Notes: a model not told the origin generated them from the sequence alone. Positions 35,272 to 48,917 are shown, counted from the first letter of the stretch. The stretch is DNA of 64,000 nt from Variovorax sp. WS11 (GCF_010499245.1 NZ_JAAGOW010000001.1:2976001-3040000), one strand, 5' to 3'. Program-made: numbers and translations.

Positions 35272-36405
35272 CTATCGGTTTCGCGCGAGATAGCGCTTGC
35301 GCCAGAACACGAGCACCAGCAGCAGTGCGACCGAGGCCATCGCACCCATGGCAATCCAGAAGCCGCCGGCCTTGTGCACCAGGGGGACGAATTCGAAGTT
35401 CATGCCGAAGATGCCGGCGATGAGGTTCAGCGGGAGGAAGACGGCAGTGAGCACCGTGAGCACCCGCATGATGTCGTTGGTGCGGTGGCTCTGCACGCTG
35501 AAATGCAGCTGCACCGCGGTCTCGGCGTTCTGCTCGAGCCGCCGCACGTGATGCACCACGCGCTGGATGTGCTCTAGCACATCGCGGCTGCGCACCATGA
35601 TCAGCTCGCGCTCGCGCGACTCGGCCGTGCCTTCGGGCGCCGGCAGGGTTTCGAAGGCGTCGATCCAGTCCTGCACCGCGGCGCGCTGGTCCTCGCAGAT
35701 CTCGTCCAGGTGGTGCAGCGCCTGCCGCGCCTTCATCAGCGCGCTCCAGTTCGTGAAGTGGCTGCGCGGGTCGATCAGCTCGGCCTGCCAGTGGTCCAGC
35801 TGCCGGGTCAGGTCGCGGCGCAGGTCCAGGTAGGCGTCGACGATCAGGTTGATCACGCGCAGCATCAGGTCGGCAGGACTGGCCGGCACGCGGGTCGAGA
35901 CGGCGCGCACATCGAGCGCGGGCGGCGCGGCCCCGCCGCGCGCATCGGGCGTCGCCGCGTTCAGCAGGCGGGCGGCGAAGGCATCGCGCACCGACCCGTC
36001 TTCCGGATGCACGGACAGCAGCACGCGGTCGAAGACCGCGAAGCCGACCGGCCGCGTGTCGATGCGCCGCAGCACCGGCGGGCCGCCGCGCGGCAGGCCG
36101 GGTTCGGTGCCTGCGAAAGCCGGGCCATTGGCGGCGGCGAGCCGGCGAAACACCAGCACGTCGTACTGCGAGGTGTAGTCGTAGCGTGACGGCAGTTGGT
36201 CGTTGAGCAGGTCCGCCACATGAAGGTCGACCAGGTGCGTGCCGCAGAGCGATTGCAGGGTGCCTTGCACCTCGGCGAGCGCGCTGCGGAGTTCGTCGCG
36301 CGTGAGCGACAGCCACAGATAGCCCGCGCAGGCGCCAGGCGCGGCCATCGGCGCCAGCGCGGGATGCTCGGTGACGCGGGTGCCGCTGATCTCGAAGATG
36401 CGCAT
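35272..36405 (-). CDS. CorA-family divalent metal channel (ZntB-like)
   Basis: This 377-residue protein has a large N-terminal cytoplasmic domain with a long helix (about 200-300) and two C-terminal membrane helices joined by the GMN motif (IFGMNFEFVPLVHKAGG). Length and the variable N-terminal domain resemble ZntB-type zinc transporters as much as CorA magnesium channels, so the ion is not settled. Monocistronic on the minus strand, with the shared hairpin of 35232-35268 just beyond its stop. Confidence 0.88.
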   Translation of the reverse strand: MRIFEISGTRVTEHPALAPMAAPGACAGYLWLSLTRDELRSALAEVQGTLQSLCGTHLVDLHVADLLNDQLPSRYDYTSQYDVLVFRRLAAANGPAFAGTEPGLPRGGPPVLRRIDTRPVGFAVFDRVLLSVHPEDGSVRDAFAARLLNAATPDARGGAAPPALDVRAVSTRVPASPADLMLRVINLIVDAYLDLRRDLTRQLDHWQAELIDPRSHFTNWSALMKARQALHHLDEICEDQRAAVQDWIDAFETLPAPEGTAESRERELIMVRSRDVLEHIQRVVHHVRRLEQNAETAVQLHFSVQSHRTNDIMRVLTVLTAVFLPLNLIAGIFGMNFEFVPLVHKAGGFWIAMGAMASVALLLVLVFWRKRYLARNR

Positions 36406-36472
36406 GCAGACGGTCCTGCTGTTCTTCTGGGGAGAGACGGCCCGCGCCCGGATGCCGTCCTGAGGCCGCAGG

Positions 36473-37768
<1,296 letters not shown>

Positions 37769-37781
37769 CTAAACTGCCGCC

Positions 37782-38210
37782 ATGCTCTGGGTCAAATCGC
37801 TGCACATCGTGTTCATTGCCAGTTGGTTCGCGGGGCTGTTCTACCTGCCGCGCATCTTCGTGAACCTGGCCATGGTGGCGCCGGAGTCAGTGGCCGAACG
37901 CGCCCGGCTGGTCTTGATGGCGCGCAAGCTGTTCCGCTTCACCACCTTCCTGGCCGTGCCGGCGATCGGCTTCGGCCTCTGGCTGTGGCTGGGCTATGGC
38001 ATCGGGCGCGGTCCCGGCAACGGCTGGATGCATGCGAAGCTGGCGCTGGTGTTGGGGGTCGTCGGCTACCACCATGGGTGCGGGGTGCTGCTGCGCAAGT
38101 TCGTGGCCGGGCAGGACCGGCGCAGCGAGCGCTGGTACCGCTGGTTCAACGAGGCGCCGGTCTTGCTCCTGCTGGCGATCGTGGTGCTGGTCGTGGTCAA
38201 GCCCTTCTGA
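37782..38210 (+). CDS. hemJ: Protoporphyrinogen IX oxidase HemJ
   Basis: This 142-residue integral membrane protein with four helices converts protoporphyrinogen IX to protoporphyrin IX, the penultimate haem step. The conserved N-terminal LHIVFIASWFAGLFYLPRIF (essential His) and GWMHAKLALVLGVVGYHHG are present. ATG 37782. Its nearness to hemB fits a small haem gene group. Older annotations call this family UPF0093 or CopD-like. Confidence 0.9.
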   Translation: MLWVKSLHIVFIASWFAGLFYLPRIFVNLAMVAPESVAERARLVLMARKLFRFTTFLAVPAIGFGLWLWLGYGIGRGPGNGWMHAKLALVLGVVGYHHGCGVLLRKFVAGQDRRSERWYRWFNEAPVLLLLAIVVLVVVKPF

Positions 38211-38213
38211 GCG

Positions 38214-39326
38214 GTGGCCACGCAGCAGCACAAGTCCGCGGCCCTGCCCCTGGCATTCGCCTATGCGGCGCTGATCGTCTACGCAAGCCTCTATCCCTTT
38301 GCAGACTGGCGCGACCAGGGCATCGCCCCCTGGTCCTACCTGGCGGCGCCCTGGCCCAAGTACTGGACCGGCTTCGACTTCGGCGTGAATGTGGCCGGCT
38401 ACCTGCCGCTGGGCTTTCTGGCGGCGATCGCCGTGCTGCGCACGCAACCCGGCATCGGGCCGGTGCGTGCGGTGCTGGCCGCGACACTGATTGGCGCTGC
38501 CATCGCCTTCGTCATGGAGACGCTGCAGAGCTATTTGCCGGCACGCATTCCGTCCAATGTGGACCTGGGTCTCAACAGTCTCGGCGCGCTGGCGGGCGCT
38601 GTGCTGGCAGCAGCGCTCGAGCGTCTGGGCGCGGTGGCGCACTGGCACCGCACCCGCTCGAACTGGTTCGTGGAGGATTCGCGCGGCGCGCTGGTGCTGC
38701 TGGCGCTGTGGCCGATGGCGCTGCTGTTCCCGGCCGCGGTCACCTTCGGGCTGGGCCAGGTGTTCGAGCGTCTCGAGGCGGCCATCTCCGAGTGGCTGCT
38801 GGACACGCCCTTCATCGACTGGATGCCGGTGCGCCAGTTCGAGCTGGAGCCGCTGGTGCCAGGCGTCGAACTGCTGTGCGTGGCGCTGGGGGCGCTGGTG
38901 CCCTGCCTGCTGGCCTTCCAGGTGACGCGGGCAGTCGCGCGCCGGGCCGTGTTGATGCCGCTGGTGCTGCTGAGCGGGGTGGCAGCTTCCGCGCTGTCGG
39001 CGGCGCTGAGCTACGGGCCCGAGCACGCCTGGGCCTGGCTGAGCCTGCCGGTGCAAGTCGGCATTGCGGCCGCGTTCTTCCTCGGCGTGCTGCTGCTGCC
39101 CGCGTCGCGCCGCCTGTGCGCCGCCCTGCTGCTGGTCGCGCTCGGGGTGCACCTGAGCCTGCTCAACCAGGCACCGGAGAGCGCCTACTTCGCCCAGACC
39201 CTGGCGACCTGGGAGCAGGGGCGATTCATCCGCTTCCACGGACTGGCGCAGTGGCTGGGCTGGCTCTGGCCCTTCGCGACGCTGGTCTACGTGCTGGCCG
39301 CCTTGTCGCGCCGTGCGCGTGTCTAG
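38214..39326 (+). CDS. VanZ-domain membrane protein
   Basis: This 370-residue membrane protein carries an N-terminal VanZ-like domain (about residues 10-130; DFGVNVAGYLPLGFLAAI and ETLQSYLPARIPSNVDLGLN are the conserved parts) and then about six further helices without a clear family. VanZ was first seen with teicoplanin resistance, but most homologues have unknown roles. GTG 38214 starts three bases after hemJ, so the two are cotranscribed. No SD is obvious. Confidence 0.8.
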   Translation: MATQQHKSAALPLAFAYAALIVYASLYPFADWRDQGIAPWSYLAAPWPKYWTGFDFGVNVAGYLPLGFLAAIAVLRTQPGIGPVRAVLAATLIGAAIAFVMETLQSYLPARIPSNVDLGLNSLGALAGAVLAAALERLGAVAHWHRTRSNWFVEDSRGALVLLALWPMALLFPAAVTFGLGQVFERLEAAISEWLLDTPFIDWMPVRQFELEPLVPGVELLCVALGALVPCLLAFQVTRAVARRAVLMPLVLLSGVAASALSAALSYGPEHAWAWLSLPVQVGIAAAFFLGVLLLPASRRLCAALLLVALGVHLSLLNQAPESAYFAQTLATWEQGRFIRFHGLAQWLGWLWPFATLVYVLAALSRRARV

Positions 39327-39370
39327 TCCCTTTGCGGTGCGCGGCTGCGGACGCTCAATAGAATCAGCCG

Positions 39371-39724
39371 ATGCCCACCTCCAGCACTGCGCCGCCGCGC
39401 GGCTATTACGGCCGCCATATCTTCTTCTGCCTGAACGAGCGCAAGAACGGCGAGGAGTCCTGCTCGCAGCACAATGCGCAGCAAGGCTTCGACCGCTGCA
39501 AGAAGCGCGTCAAGGAGGCGGGGCTGGCCGGGCCGGGCAAAGTGCGCGTCAACAAGGCGGGCTGTCTCGACCGATGCGCGGGCGGGCCGGTGGCGGTGGT
39601 CTATCCCGAAGCCGTCTGGTACACCTTCGTGGACGAGCAGGACATCGACGAGATCGTCGATTCGCACCTGCGCGACGGCAAGGTGGTCGAGCGCTTGCTG
39701 CTGCCACCGGACGTGGGGCGCTGA
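39371..39724 (+). CDS. Thioredoxin-like [2Fe-2S] ferredoxin
   Basis: This 117-residue soluble protein resembles the thioredoxin-like ferredoxins. Likely cluster ligands are Cys20 and Cys31 (FFCLNERKNGEESC) and Cys65 and Cys69 (KAGCLDRCAGG), the spacing usual for the fold. Its redox partner is unknown. It is five bases upstream of an alpha/beta hydrolase and may be coupled to it. Confidence 0.88.
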   Translation: MPTSSTAPPRGYYGRHIFFCLNERKNGEESCSQHNAQQGFDRCKKRVKEAGLAGPGKVRVNKAGCLDRCAGGPVAVVYPEAVWYTFVDEQDIDEIVDSHLRDGKVVERLLLPPDVGR

Positions 39725-39729
39725 AACCC

Positions 39730-40362
39730 ATGAATTCGCAGACCGAGAAGATCCGGATCCAGGGCGCTGCCGGCGCGATCGCCGCGTTGCGCGATGCCGC
39801 GGCCGATGGCGTCCCAGCACGCGGCGTGGCGGTGATCGCCCATCCGCATCCGCTCTTCGGCGGCACCATGGACAACAAGGTGGTGCAGACGCTGGCGCGG
39901 GCTTTCGTCGCCTGCGGCTGGGCCGCGGTGCGCTTCAACTTCCGCGGCGTGGGCGGCACCGAGGGCGTGCACGATGAGGGCCGCGGCGAGCGCGAGGACA
40001 TGCTCCAGGTCATCGAGCAGCTGGCACCCGAGGGGCCGCTCGCCATCGCCGGCTTCTCGTTCGGCGCCTTTGTGGCGAGCCGCGCGGCCGAGCAGCTGTG
40101 GGCGCGGCGGGACATCCGCCAGCTGGTGCTGGTCGGCACCGCCGCCGCGCGCTTCTCGGTGGCGACCTTGCCGGCGGAGGCGCATGAGCGCACGCTGGTC
40201 GTGCATGGCGAGCAGGACGACACCGTGCCTCTGACCGCCGTGCTGGATTGGGCCCGGCCACAATCACTTCCTGTTACGGTCGTTCCCGGGGGCGGCCATT
40301 TCTTTCACGGACAATTGCCGCTGCTCAAGGGTCTGGTCGTCCGCCATCTGCGCGCGGGCTAG
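39730..40362 (+). CDS. Alpha/beta hydrolase
   Basis: This 210-residue hydrolase belongs to the group annotated as YpfH/YheT-like or dienelactone-type small hydrolases. It has the oxyanion loop AHPHPLFGGTMDNKV, the nucleophile Ser in GFSFGAFVAS, the acid Asp in GEQDDTVP and the His in GGGHFFHG. ATG 39730 gives a natural N-terminus; the upstream frame is a shadow of the ferredoxin gene. Substrate unknown. Confidence 0.9.
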   Translation: MNSQTEKIRIQGAAGAIAALRDAAADGVPARGVAVIAHPHPLFGGTMDNKVVQTLARAFVACGWAAVRFNFRGVGGTEGVHDEGRGEREDMLQVIEQLAPEGPLAIAGFSFGAFVASRAAEQLWARRDIRQLVLVGTAAARFSVATLPAEAHERTLVVHGEQDDTVPLTAVLDWARPQSLPVTVVPGGGHFFHGQLPLLKGLVVRHLRAG

Positions 40363-40385
40363 TTTTCGTCTCTCTTCGCACCTCC

Positions 40386-41555
40386 ATGAATCGTCTTCTC
40401 GGCGCGCTGCGCGCCTTTGCAGCGGCTGCCGCCGCATCCTTCTGCCTCATCGCCGCGGCCCAGGTCCCGCAAGCTCCCGAAGTCGCTGCGCGCAGCTACC
40501 TGCTGCTGGACGTGACGGCCAATCAGATGCTGGCGCAGAAGGACATCGACACGCCGGTCGAGCCGGCCTCGCTCACCAAGCTGATGTCGGCTTATCTCGT
40601 CTTCGACGCGCTCAAGGCCAAGAAGATCGGTCTGCAGCAGACCCTGCCGGTCAGCACCCGCGCCTGGAAGATGCCCGGCTCGCGCATGTTCATCGACCCG
40701 AAGATGCAGGTGCCGGTCGAGGACATGATCAAGGGCCTGATCGTGCAGTCGGGCAACGACGCCACCGTCGCGCTGGCCGAGGGCGTGGGCGGCACGGTGG
40801 AGCATTTCGTCGAGCTCATGAACGAGCAGGCCAAGGCGCTGGGCATGAAGAACACCAGCTACAAGAACCCCGAGGGCCTGACTGCGCCGGGCCATACGAC
40901 CACGGCGCGCGACCTGAGCATCCTGGCGACGCGGCTGATGCGCGACTTTCCCGAGTACGTGCACTACTACTCGATCAAGAAGTACCGCTACCCCGGCACC
41001 CCCTCGACCAACGACACCAACCGCAACCTGCTGCTGTTCCGCGACCCGACCGTCGACGGCCTCAAGACCGGCCATACCGATGCGGCCGGCTACTGCATGA
41101 TCGTGACCTCCAAGCGCGATTTCCCGAACCTCACCGGCGGCCGGCGCCTGCTGTCGATCGTGCTCGGGACGGCCAGCGAGAACGCGCGGGCCAACGAGTC
41201 GCAGAAGCTGCTGAACTGGGGCTACACCGCCTACGACGCGGTGCGCCTGTTCGACGCCAACCAGGCGGTCGCCACGCCGCCGGTCTGGAAGGGCAAGGAG
41301 AACACCGTCAAGCTCGGCCGCACCGAGGCCATCGTGGTGGCGGTGCCTGCCGGTTCGGCGAGCAAGATCAAGACCCAGGTCGCGCGCCCCGATCCGCTGG
41401 TTGCGCCCTTCACCCGCAACCAGCCGATCGGTTCGCTAAAGATCACGCTCGCCGACCAGCCGGTCGCCGACGTGCCGTTGGTCGCGCTCGAACCGGTGGA
41501 GCAGGCCGGCATCCTGGGCCGAGCCTGGGACGCCGTGCGCCTCTGGATCAAGTAA
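40386..41555 (+). CDS. dacC: D-alanyl-D-alanine carboxypeptidase, PBP5/6 type
   Basis: This 389-residue low-molecular-mass PBP trims the terminal D-Ala of peptidoglycan peptides in the periplasm. It has a signal peptide of about 25 residues, the serine motif SLTK (Ser62, Lys65), SGN (122-124) and KTG (227-229), then a C-terminal beta-rich domain and an amphipathic tail ending in DAVRLWIK, the usual membrane anchor. Whether it is dacA or dacC is not decidable here. ATG 40386 is the family start. Confidence 0.94.
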   Translation: MNRLLGALRAFAAAAAASFCLIAAAQVPQAPEVAARSYLLLDVTANQMLAQKDIDTPVEPASLTKLMSAYLVFDALKAKKIGLQQTLPVSTRAWKMPGSRMFIDPKMQVPVEDMIKGLIVQSGNDATVALAEGVGGTVEHFVELMNEQAKALGMKNTSYKNPEGLTAPGHTTTARDLSILATRLMRDFPEYVHYYSIKKYRYPGTPSTNDTNRNLLLFRDPTVDGLKTGHTDAAGYCMIVTSKRDFPNLTGGRRLLSIVLGTASENARANESQKLLNWGYTAYDAVRLFDANQAVATPPVWKGKENTVKLGRTEAIVVAVPAGSASKIKTQVARPDPLVAPFTRNQPIGSLKITLADQPVADVPLVALEPVEQAGILGRAWDAVRLWIK

Positions 41556-41611
41556 GCGCCCCCTCAAAGGAGTTGGGGGCCACACGAAGTGGGCAAGCCT
41601 GGGGGTGAGTG
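41556..41611 (-). repeat. Intergenic repeat, copy 2 (inverted) before rpsL
   Basis: Read on the minus strand it begins CTCACCCCCAGGCTTGCCCA and contains CACTTCGTGT, as copy 1 at 19761-19872 does. A GCCCCC/GGGGGC hairpin is present. It lies between dacC and the rpsL promoter and includes the likely -35 box of that promoter. Confidence 0.55.
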
Positions 41612-41618
41612 CTATACT
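41590..41618 (+). promoter_or_regulatory. Promoter of the rpsL operon
   Basis: TGGGCA at 41590-41595, a 17-base spacer and TATACT at 41613-41618 with a TGC extension. The 107 bases from here to rpsL would be a leader with GC-rich stems. The -10 is good; the -35 is weak and lies in a repeat. Confidence 0.6.
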
Positions 41619-41725
41619 CGCGGGCTTTTCGGAAAAATCCGAAGGGTTTCACGTTTTCGTCATCTCCCGGTTTCCTCATGTCACGGTGAGGGGTTCGACC
41701 GGGGTGTTTTTGGACTTATTCATTC

Positions 41726-42103
41726 ATGCCAACCATCAATCAACTGGTGCGTCAGGGTCGCGAGGTCGAGAAGATCAAGTCGAAGAGCCCTGCCATGCAG
41801 AACTCGCCGCAACGCCGCGGCGTCTGCACCCGGGTCTACACCACGACCCCCAAGAAGCCGAACTCGGCGCTGCGCAAGGTCGCCAAGGTGCGCCTGACCA
41901 ACGGCTTCGAAGTCATTTCCTACATCGGCGGCGAAGGCCACAATCTGCAGGAGCACAGCGTGGTGCTGGTTCGCGGCGGTCGTGTCAAGGATTTGCCCGG
42001 TGTGCGCTACCACATCGTGCGTGGCTCGCTGGACCTGCAGGGCGTGAAGGATCGCAAGCAGTCGCGTTCCAAGTACGGCGCGAAGCGTCCCAAGAAGGCT
42101 TGA
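41726..42103 (+). CDS. rpsL: 30S ribosomal protein S12
   Basis: This 125-residue protein of the decoding centre is first in the str operon. The family N-terminus [13 protein letters not shown] and the loop [17 protein letters not shown], including the Lys residue changed in streptomycin-resistant mutants (Lys of PKKPNSA), are wild type, as is [13 protein letters not shown] 41726. Confidence 0.99.
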   Translation: MPTINQLVRQGREVEKIKSKSPAMQNSPQRRGVCTRVYTTTPKKPNSALRKVAKVRLTNGFEVISYIGGEGHNLQEHSVVLVRGGRVKDLPGVRYHIVRGSLDLQGVKDRKQSRSKYGAKRPKKA

Positions 42104-42249
42104 GTCTTCGAGTGTTCAATCGGTGTTCGGCGCGCCTGGCGGGTGCATCGAACGAAGTGACCCACTGTCGGGTCGAGTAAGTGAGAACTCTCGTCGGTTC
42201 TCGCGGTGTCTCGGCAAGAGGCGCCAACTGAAGCAAAGAGGTTAGAAAA

Positions 42250-42723
42250 ATGCCACGTCGTCGCGAAGTCCCCAAACGTGAAATCCTGCCGGATCCCAAG
42301 TACGGCAATGTCGAGCTGTCCAAATTCATGAACGTGATCATGGAAGGCGGCAAGAAGGCAGTGGCCGAGCGCATCATCTACGGTGCTCTCGACCAGATCG
42401 AGAAGAAGAACCCGGGCAAGGATCCGGTCGAGGCCTTCACCATGGCCATCAACAACGTCAAGCCGATGGTCGAAGTGAAGTCGCGCCGCGTCGGCGGCGC
42501 GAACTACCAGGTGCCCGTGGAAGTGCGCCCGGTGCGTCGCCTGGCGCTGTCGATGCGCTGGATCAAGGAGGCCGCTCGCAAGCGCGGCGAGAAGTCGATG
42601 GCCCTGCGCCTGGCCAACGAGCTCATGGAAGCCACGGAAGGCCGCGGCGGCGCCATGAAGAAGCGCGACGAAGTGCACCGCATGGCCGAAGCCAACAAGG
42701 CCTTCAGCCACTTCCGCTTCTAA
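42250..42723 (+). CDS. rpsG: 30S ribosomal protein S7
   Basis: This 157-residue primary 16S rRNA-binding protein organises the head of the 30S subunit. [19 protein letters not shown] and the C-terminal [15 protein letters not shown] are typical. The 146-base gap to rpsL is longer than in Escherichia coli but has no clear promoter; operon linkage is likely. In E. coli S7 represses its own operon here; the sequence does not show this. Confidence 0.99.
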   Translation: MPRRREVPKREILPDPKYGNVELSKFMNVIMEGGKKAVAERIIYGALDQIEKKNPGKDPVEAFTMAINNVKPMVEVKSRRVGGANYQVPVEVRPVRRLALSMRWIKEAARKRGEKSMALRLANELMEATEGRGGAMKKRDEVHRMAEANKAFSHFRF

Positions 42724-42753
42724 GAGCCCGTCCTCAAATCAAGTACTGGCTGG

Positions 42754-42784
42754 AAGCCCGACCCACCGTGTGGTGGGCGGGCTT
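42754..42784 (+). terminator. Hairpin between rpsG and fusA (attenuator-like)
   Basis: AAGCCCG and CCCACC pair with GGTGGG and CGGGCTT around a GTGT loop, with one bulged A, followed by TC and no long T-run. It is probably a partial terminator that adjusts fusA levels. Confidence 0.55.
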
Positions 42785-42807
42785 TCATCCGTTAATGGAG
42801 TAATTTC

Positions 42808-44907
<2,100 letters not shown>

Positions 44908-44964
44908 GCGTGCACCCCAAAGAGGGCGAGGCGGCCTAGCCGTTCTTGTTCTCGCCTCAGTTCT

Positions 44965-45023
44965 GTCTGCGATCCTGTGCCCTTCGTTGCCCGTGGCGAA
45001 GGAATCAGCAACAGGATGCAGAC
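44965..45023 (+). promoter_or_regulatory. Long imperfect hairpin in the fusA-tuf gap
   Basis: GTCTGCGATCCTGT (44965-44978) pairs with ACAGGATGCAGAC (45011-45023) with one bulge, and inside it CCTTCG (44981-44986) pairs with CGAAGG (44997-45002). It lies 40 bases before tuf and has no T-run, so it is a leader or mRNA-processing structure instead of a terminator. Confidence 0.6.
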
Positions 45024-45063
45024 GTAAAACCAACACACGGGAGCGCTCTTTCAAGGATTGAAA

Positions 45064-46257
<1,194 letters not shown>

Positions 46258-46277
46258 TCGAACGCAAAGGAATCACC

Positions 46278-46592
46278 ATGGCTGCCAAGCAAAAAATCCG
46301 CATCCGCCTGAAGGCGTTCGACTACAAGCTGATCGACCAGTCGGCTGCCGAGATCGTGGACACCGCCAAGCGCACCGGCGCGATCGTCAAGGGCCCCGTG
46401 CCCCTGCCGACCCGCATGAAGCGTTTCGACATCCTGCGTTCGCCGCACGTCAACAAGACGAGCCGCGACCAGTTCGAGATCCGCACCCACCAGCGCCTGA
46501 TGGACATCGTCGACCCGACCGACAAGACCGTGGACGCGCTGATGAAGCTCGACCTGCCGGCTGGCGTGGACGTCGAGATCAAGCTGCAATAA
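46278..46592 (+). CDS. rpsJ: 30S ribosomal protein S10
   Basis: This 104-residue protein ([20 protein letters not shown] onward) also takes part in NusB-dependent antitermination. In most Bacteria it heads the S10 operon before rplC. Here it is the last gene of the str operon, 20 bases after tuf, and is followed by a terminator and two unrelated genes, so it is physically separated from rplC. Confidence 0.99.
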   Translation: MAAKQKIRIRLKAFDYKLIDQSAAEIVDTAKRTGAIVKGPVPLPTRMKRFDILRSPHVNKTSRDQFEIRTHQRLMDIVDPTDKTVDALMKLDLPAGVDVEIKLQ

Positions 46593-46618
46593 AAAAGCCA
46601 CACCGGCTTTGTAGGAAT

Positions 46619-46655
46619 AGGCCCGCCCGCGGAAGCGCTGGTGGGCTTATTTTTT
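46619..46655 (+). terminator. Terminator of the str operon after rpsJ
   Basis: AGGCCCGCC (46619-46627) pairs with GGTGGGCTT (46640-46648) with one G-U pair, followed by ATTTTTTG. This ends the operon and splits rpsJ from rplC. Confidence 0.85.
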
Positions 46656-46725
46656 GACTTGTGAATGTGGCATCCTTCGCCGACGGCGATCGGCCGGGCA
46701 TGGACGCTCTGGGGGGTGAGAGATC

Positions 46726-48330
46726 ATGAAGACTTGGTTCCTGCGGAGCTTGGCAATCGTCGCCGTAGCCGTGCTCGGCGCATGCGGCGGTGGGGGTGGC
46801 GGCGGTGGCGGCTTCTTCCCGATCACGGGCTTGCCGGGCGCAACAACGGTGGCGTTGAACGGCAACGTGACTTTCGATTCGGTGCCCAACAGCACCGGTG
46901 CGCTGAACTACGGCGCCATGAGCGTCAAGCCGGTTCGTGGCGCCGTCGTCGAAGTGCTCGATGCCAACGGGGCCGTGCTGACCAGCACGGCCACCGATGG
47001 CAGCGGCGCTTATTCCGCCACCGTGCCCGCCAACACGACCGTCAGTGTGCGCGTCAAGGCACAGATGCTGCAGACCGGCTCCGGTGCGAGCTGGGACGTC
47101 AGTGTGCGCGACAACACGCAGAGCGACGCCCTCTACTCGATGGCCAGCGAGAGCTTCTCCACCGGTGGCGCGGCGGTGACGCGTAACGTCCACGCGCCCT
47201 CCGGTTGGAACGGCTCGAGCTACGCCTCGACCCGCGTTGCCGGACCGTTCGCGGTGCTCGACACCGTCTACGCAACCCAGGCCAAGGTCCTGTCGGTTGC
47301 ATCGAGCACGACATTCCCGCCGCTGCGCGTCTTCTGGAGCGTCAACAACGTGCCGGCTTCCGGCAACCCGGCGCTGGGTCAGATCGGAACGACCTTCTTC
47401 ACCAGTTCGACCGCGACGGGTGCGGTGCGTGCCATCTACGTGCTGGGCAAGGAGAACGTCGATACCGACGAATACGACAACTCGGTGGTCGCGCACGAAT
47501 GGGGGCACTACTATCAGTCGGCCTTCAGCCGTGACGATTCGCCCGGTGGCAGCCATTCCTTGAGCGAACTGCTGGATCGGCGCCTGGCTTTCTCGGAGGG
47601 CTGGGGCAATGCGTGGTCGGGCATCGCCCTGGCACGCAGCAACTACACCGATTCGACCGGAGCGAACCAGGCCCTGGGATCCAGCCTCGATCTGACCGCG
47701 GGGACGACGTCCAATCCGGGCTGGTTCCGCGAGGCCTCGATCCAGTCCATCTTCTGGAATCTCAACAACCAGGTCGGCTTCAAGCCGATCCACGACGCGC
47801 TCACCGGCTCCTTCAAGACGAGCACGGCGGTGACCTCGATCCATCCCTTCTCCGTGGCCTTCAATGCCGCGGCATCTGGGAGCGCATCGGCGCTGAACGC
47901 ACTGCTGGTTGGGCAGGGCATTGCGGTACCGAACAACCAATTCGCCGACAACGAGACGAACAGTGGTGGACTCACCAGCTTCGCTCTCCCCATGTACAGG
48001 ACGGCGACGCTGGGCGTCGGCACGCAGGCTTGCGTGACGAACCAAGTCGATCCGGGCCGTGCCGGCAACAAGCTCGGCAGCTACGCCTACTTGCGCTTCA
48101 CCGCCCCGACGCAACGCAATTACAGCGTCACGATCGCGGTCACCGGCGGGACTCCCGGCACGGACCCGGATTTCGTGGTCTACCAGGGGCGCCGCGCAGG
48201 CCAGGGGCTCTCCACGGTCGGCGGCAGCGAATCGGGCGCTGTCAGCCTGTCCGCGGGCGAGGCCGTTCTGGTGCTCAACGACTTCAACAACGTGTCGGCG
48301 AACACATGCTTCACCGTCACCATCAACTAA
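46726..48330 (+). CDS. Lipoprotein with HEXXH zinc-protease-like motif
   Basis: This 534-residue exported lipoprotein has a signal peptide with lipobox LGAC (Cys20) and a poly-Gly run of nine directly after it. Residues about 65-115 resemble a carboxypeptidase regulatory-like beta domain. The centre carries VVAHEWGHYYQS (His257, Glu258, His261) and a downstream SEGWGNAWS with Glu291 as a possible third zinc ligand. The C-terminal 110 residues resemble the pre-peptidase beta domain of secreted proteases. So it is probably a surface metalloprotease, but no family name could be assigned. It is inserted in the ribosomal protein cluster. Confidence 0.75.
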   Translation: MKTWFLRSLAIVAVAVLGACGGGGGGGGGFFPITGLPGATTVALNGNVTFDSVPNSTGALNYGAMSVKPVRGAVVEVLDANGAVLTSTATDGSGAYSATVPANTTVSVRVKAQMLQTGSGASWDVSVRDNTQSDALYSMASESFSTGGAAVTRNVHAPSGWNGSSYASTRVAGPFAVLDTVYATQAKVLSVASSTTFPPLRVFWSVNNVPASGNPALGQIGTTFFTSSTATGAVRAIYVLGKENVDTDEYDNSVVAHEWGHYYQSAFSRDDSPGGSHSLSELLDRRLAFSEGWGNAWSGIALARSNYTDSTGANQALGSSLDLTAGTTSNPGWFREASIQSIFWNLNNQVGFKPIHDALTGSFKTSTAVTSIHPFSVAFNAAASGSASALNALLVGQGIAVPNNQFADNETNSGGLTSFALPMYRTATLGVGTQACVTNQVDPGRAGNKLGSYAYLRFTAPTQRNYSVTIAVTGGTPGTDPDFVVYQGRRAGQGLSTVGGSESGAVSLSAGEAVLVLNDFNNVSANTCFTVTIN

Positions 48331-48341
48331 GGAGCACAGCC

Positions 48342-48857
48342 ATGCGTGCATCTCGCAGCCTCGGAGCCGTCGTCATGGCGGCGCTGGCCATGGGCGTGTC
48401 CTTGCAGGCCTGTGCGCACAACGCGAAGCCTGGGCAGGCCGCTCCAACGGGGACGACGGCCGCGCCCGTGAAGCCGGGCGGCTCGGGCATCGCCGTTCAA
48501 TACCGCATCGACGGTACACCGCAGGCCGGTAGCGCCGTCCCGGTCGTGCTGAGCTTCGACGGCGTCAGCGATCCTGCCGGCGGCACGGTCAAGCTGACGG
48601 CCGACGGCGGCCTGACCATCGGCGGCTCGGCCGGCCCGCATACCTTGCCGGCCGGAAAGGCCTCGACCCTGACCGTTCAGGTCATTCCGGATGCCGACGG
48701 CACCGGCTACCTGCATGTGTTCACTACCCAGAACGGCGCGACCAGCGCGACCTCGATCACTGTCCAGGTGGGCAAGGCACCTTCCGCCATGCCCGCCAGC
48801 AGCGGGCTGAAGCAGACGACCGAAGGCGACAAGATCATCTCCATGCCGGTGAAGTGA
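48342..48857 (+). CDS. Small exported lipoprotein, partner of the protease-like lipoprotein
   Basis: This 171-residue protein has a lipobox-type signal (SLQAC, Cys24) and a beta-rich mature part with Gly/Thr-rich repeats. It starts 11 bases after the metalloprotease-like gene behind GGAG, so the two are one transcription unit. No known family recognised. It may be a partner or an inhibitor of its neighbour; that is inference from position only. Confidence 0.72.
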   Translation: MRASRSLGAVVMAALAMGVSLQACAHNAKPGQAAPTGTTAAPVKPGGSGIAVQYRIDGTPQAGSAVPVVLSFDGVSDPAGGTVKLTADGGLTIGGSAGPHTLPAGKASTLTVQVIPDADGTGYLHVFTTQNGATSATSITVQVGKAPSAMPASSGLKQTTEGDKIISMPVK

Positions 48858-48887
48858 TGAGCTCGGCCGGCAAGGCTGGCCGGCGGC

Positions 48888-48917
48888 TTGCGCACTCGGA
48901 CTTCTGCGGGCTATAAT
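48888..48917 (+). promoter_or_regulatory. Promoter of the rplC operon
   Basis: TTGCGC at 48888-48893, an 18-base spacer and a perfect TATAAT at 48912-48917. The leader of about 120 bases to rplC has GC-rich stems (GGGCGCC, GGCGC). This replaces the lost read-through from rpsJ. Confidence 0.75.

Noticed and set aside
46780..46815. G-rich run in the metalloprotease-like gene as a possible frameshift site
   Set aside because: The frame is intact on both sides and encodes a Gly linker directly after a lipobox, which is common in exported lipoproteins.
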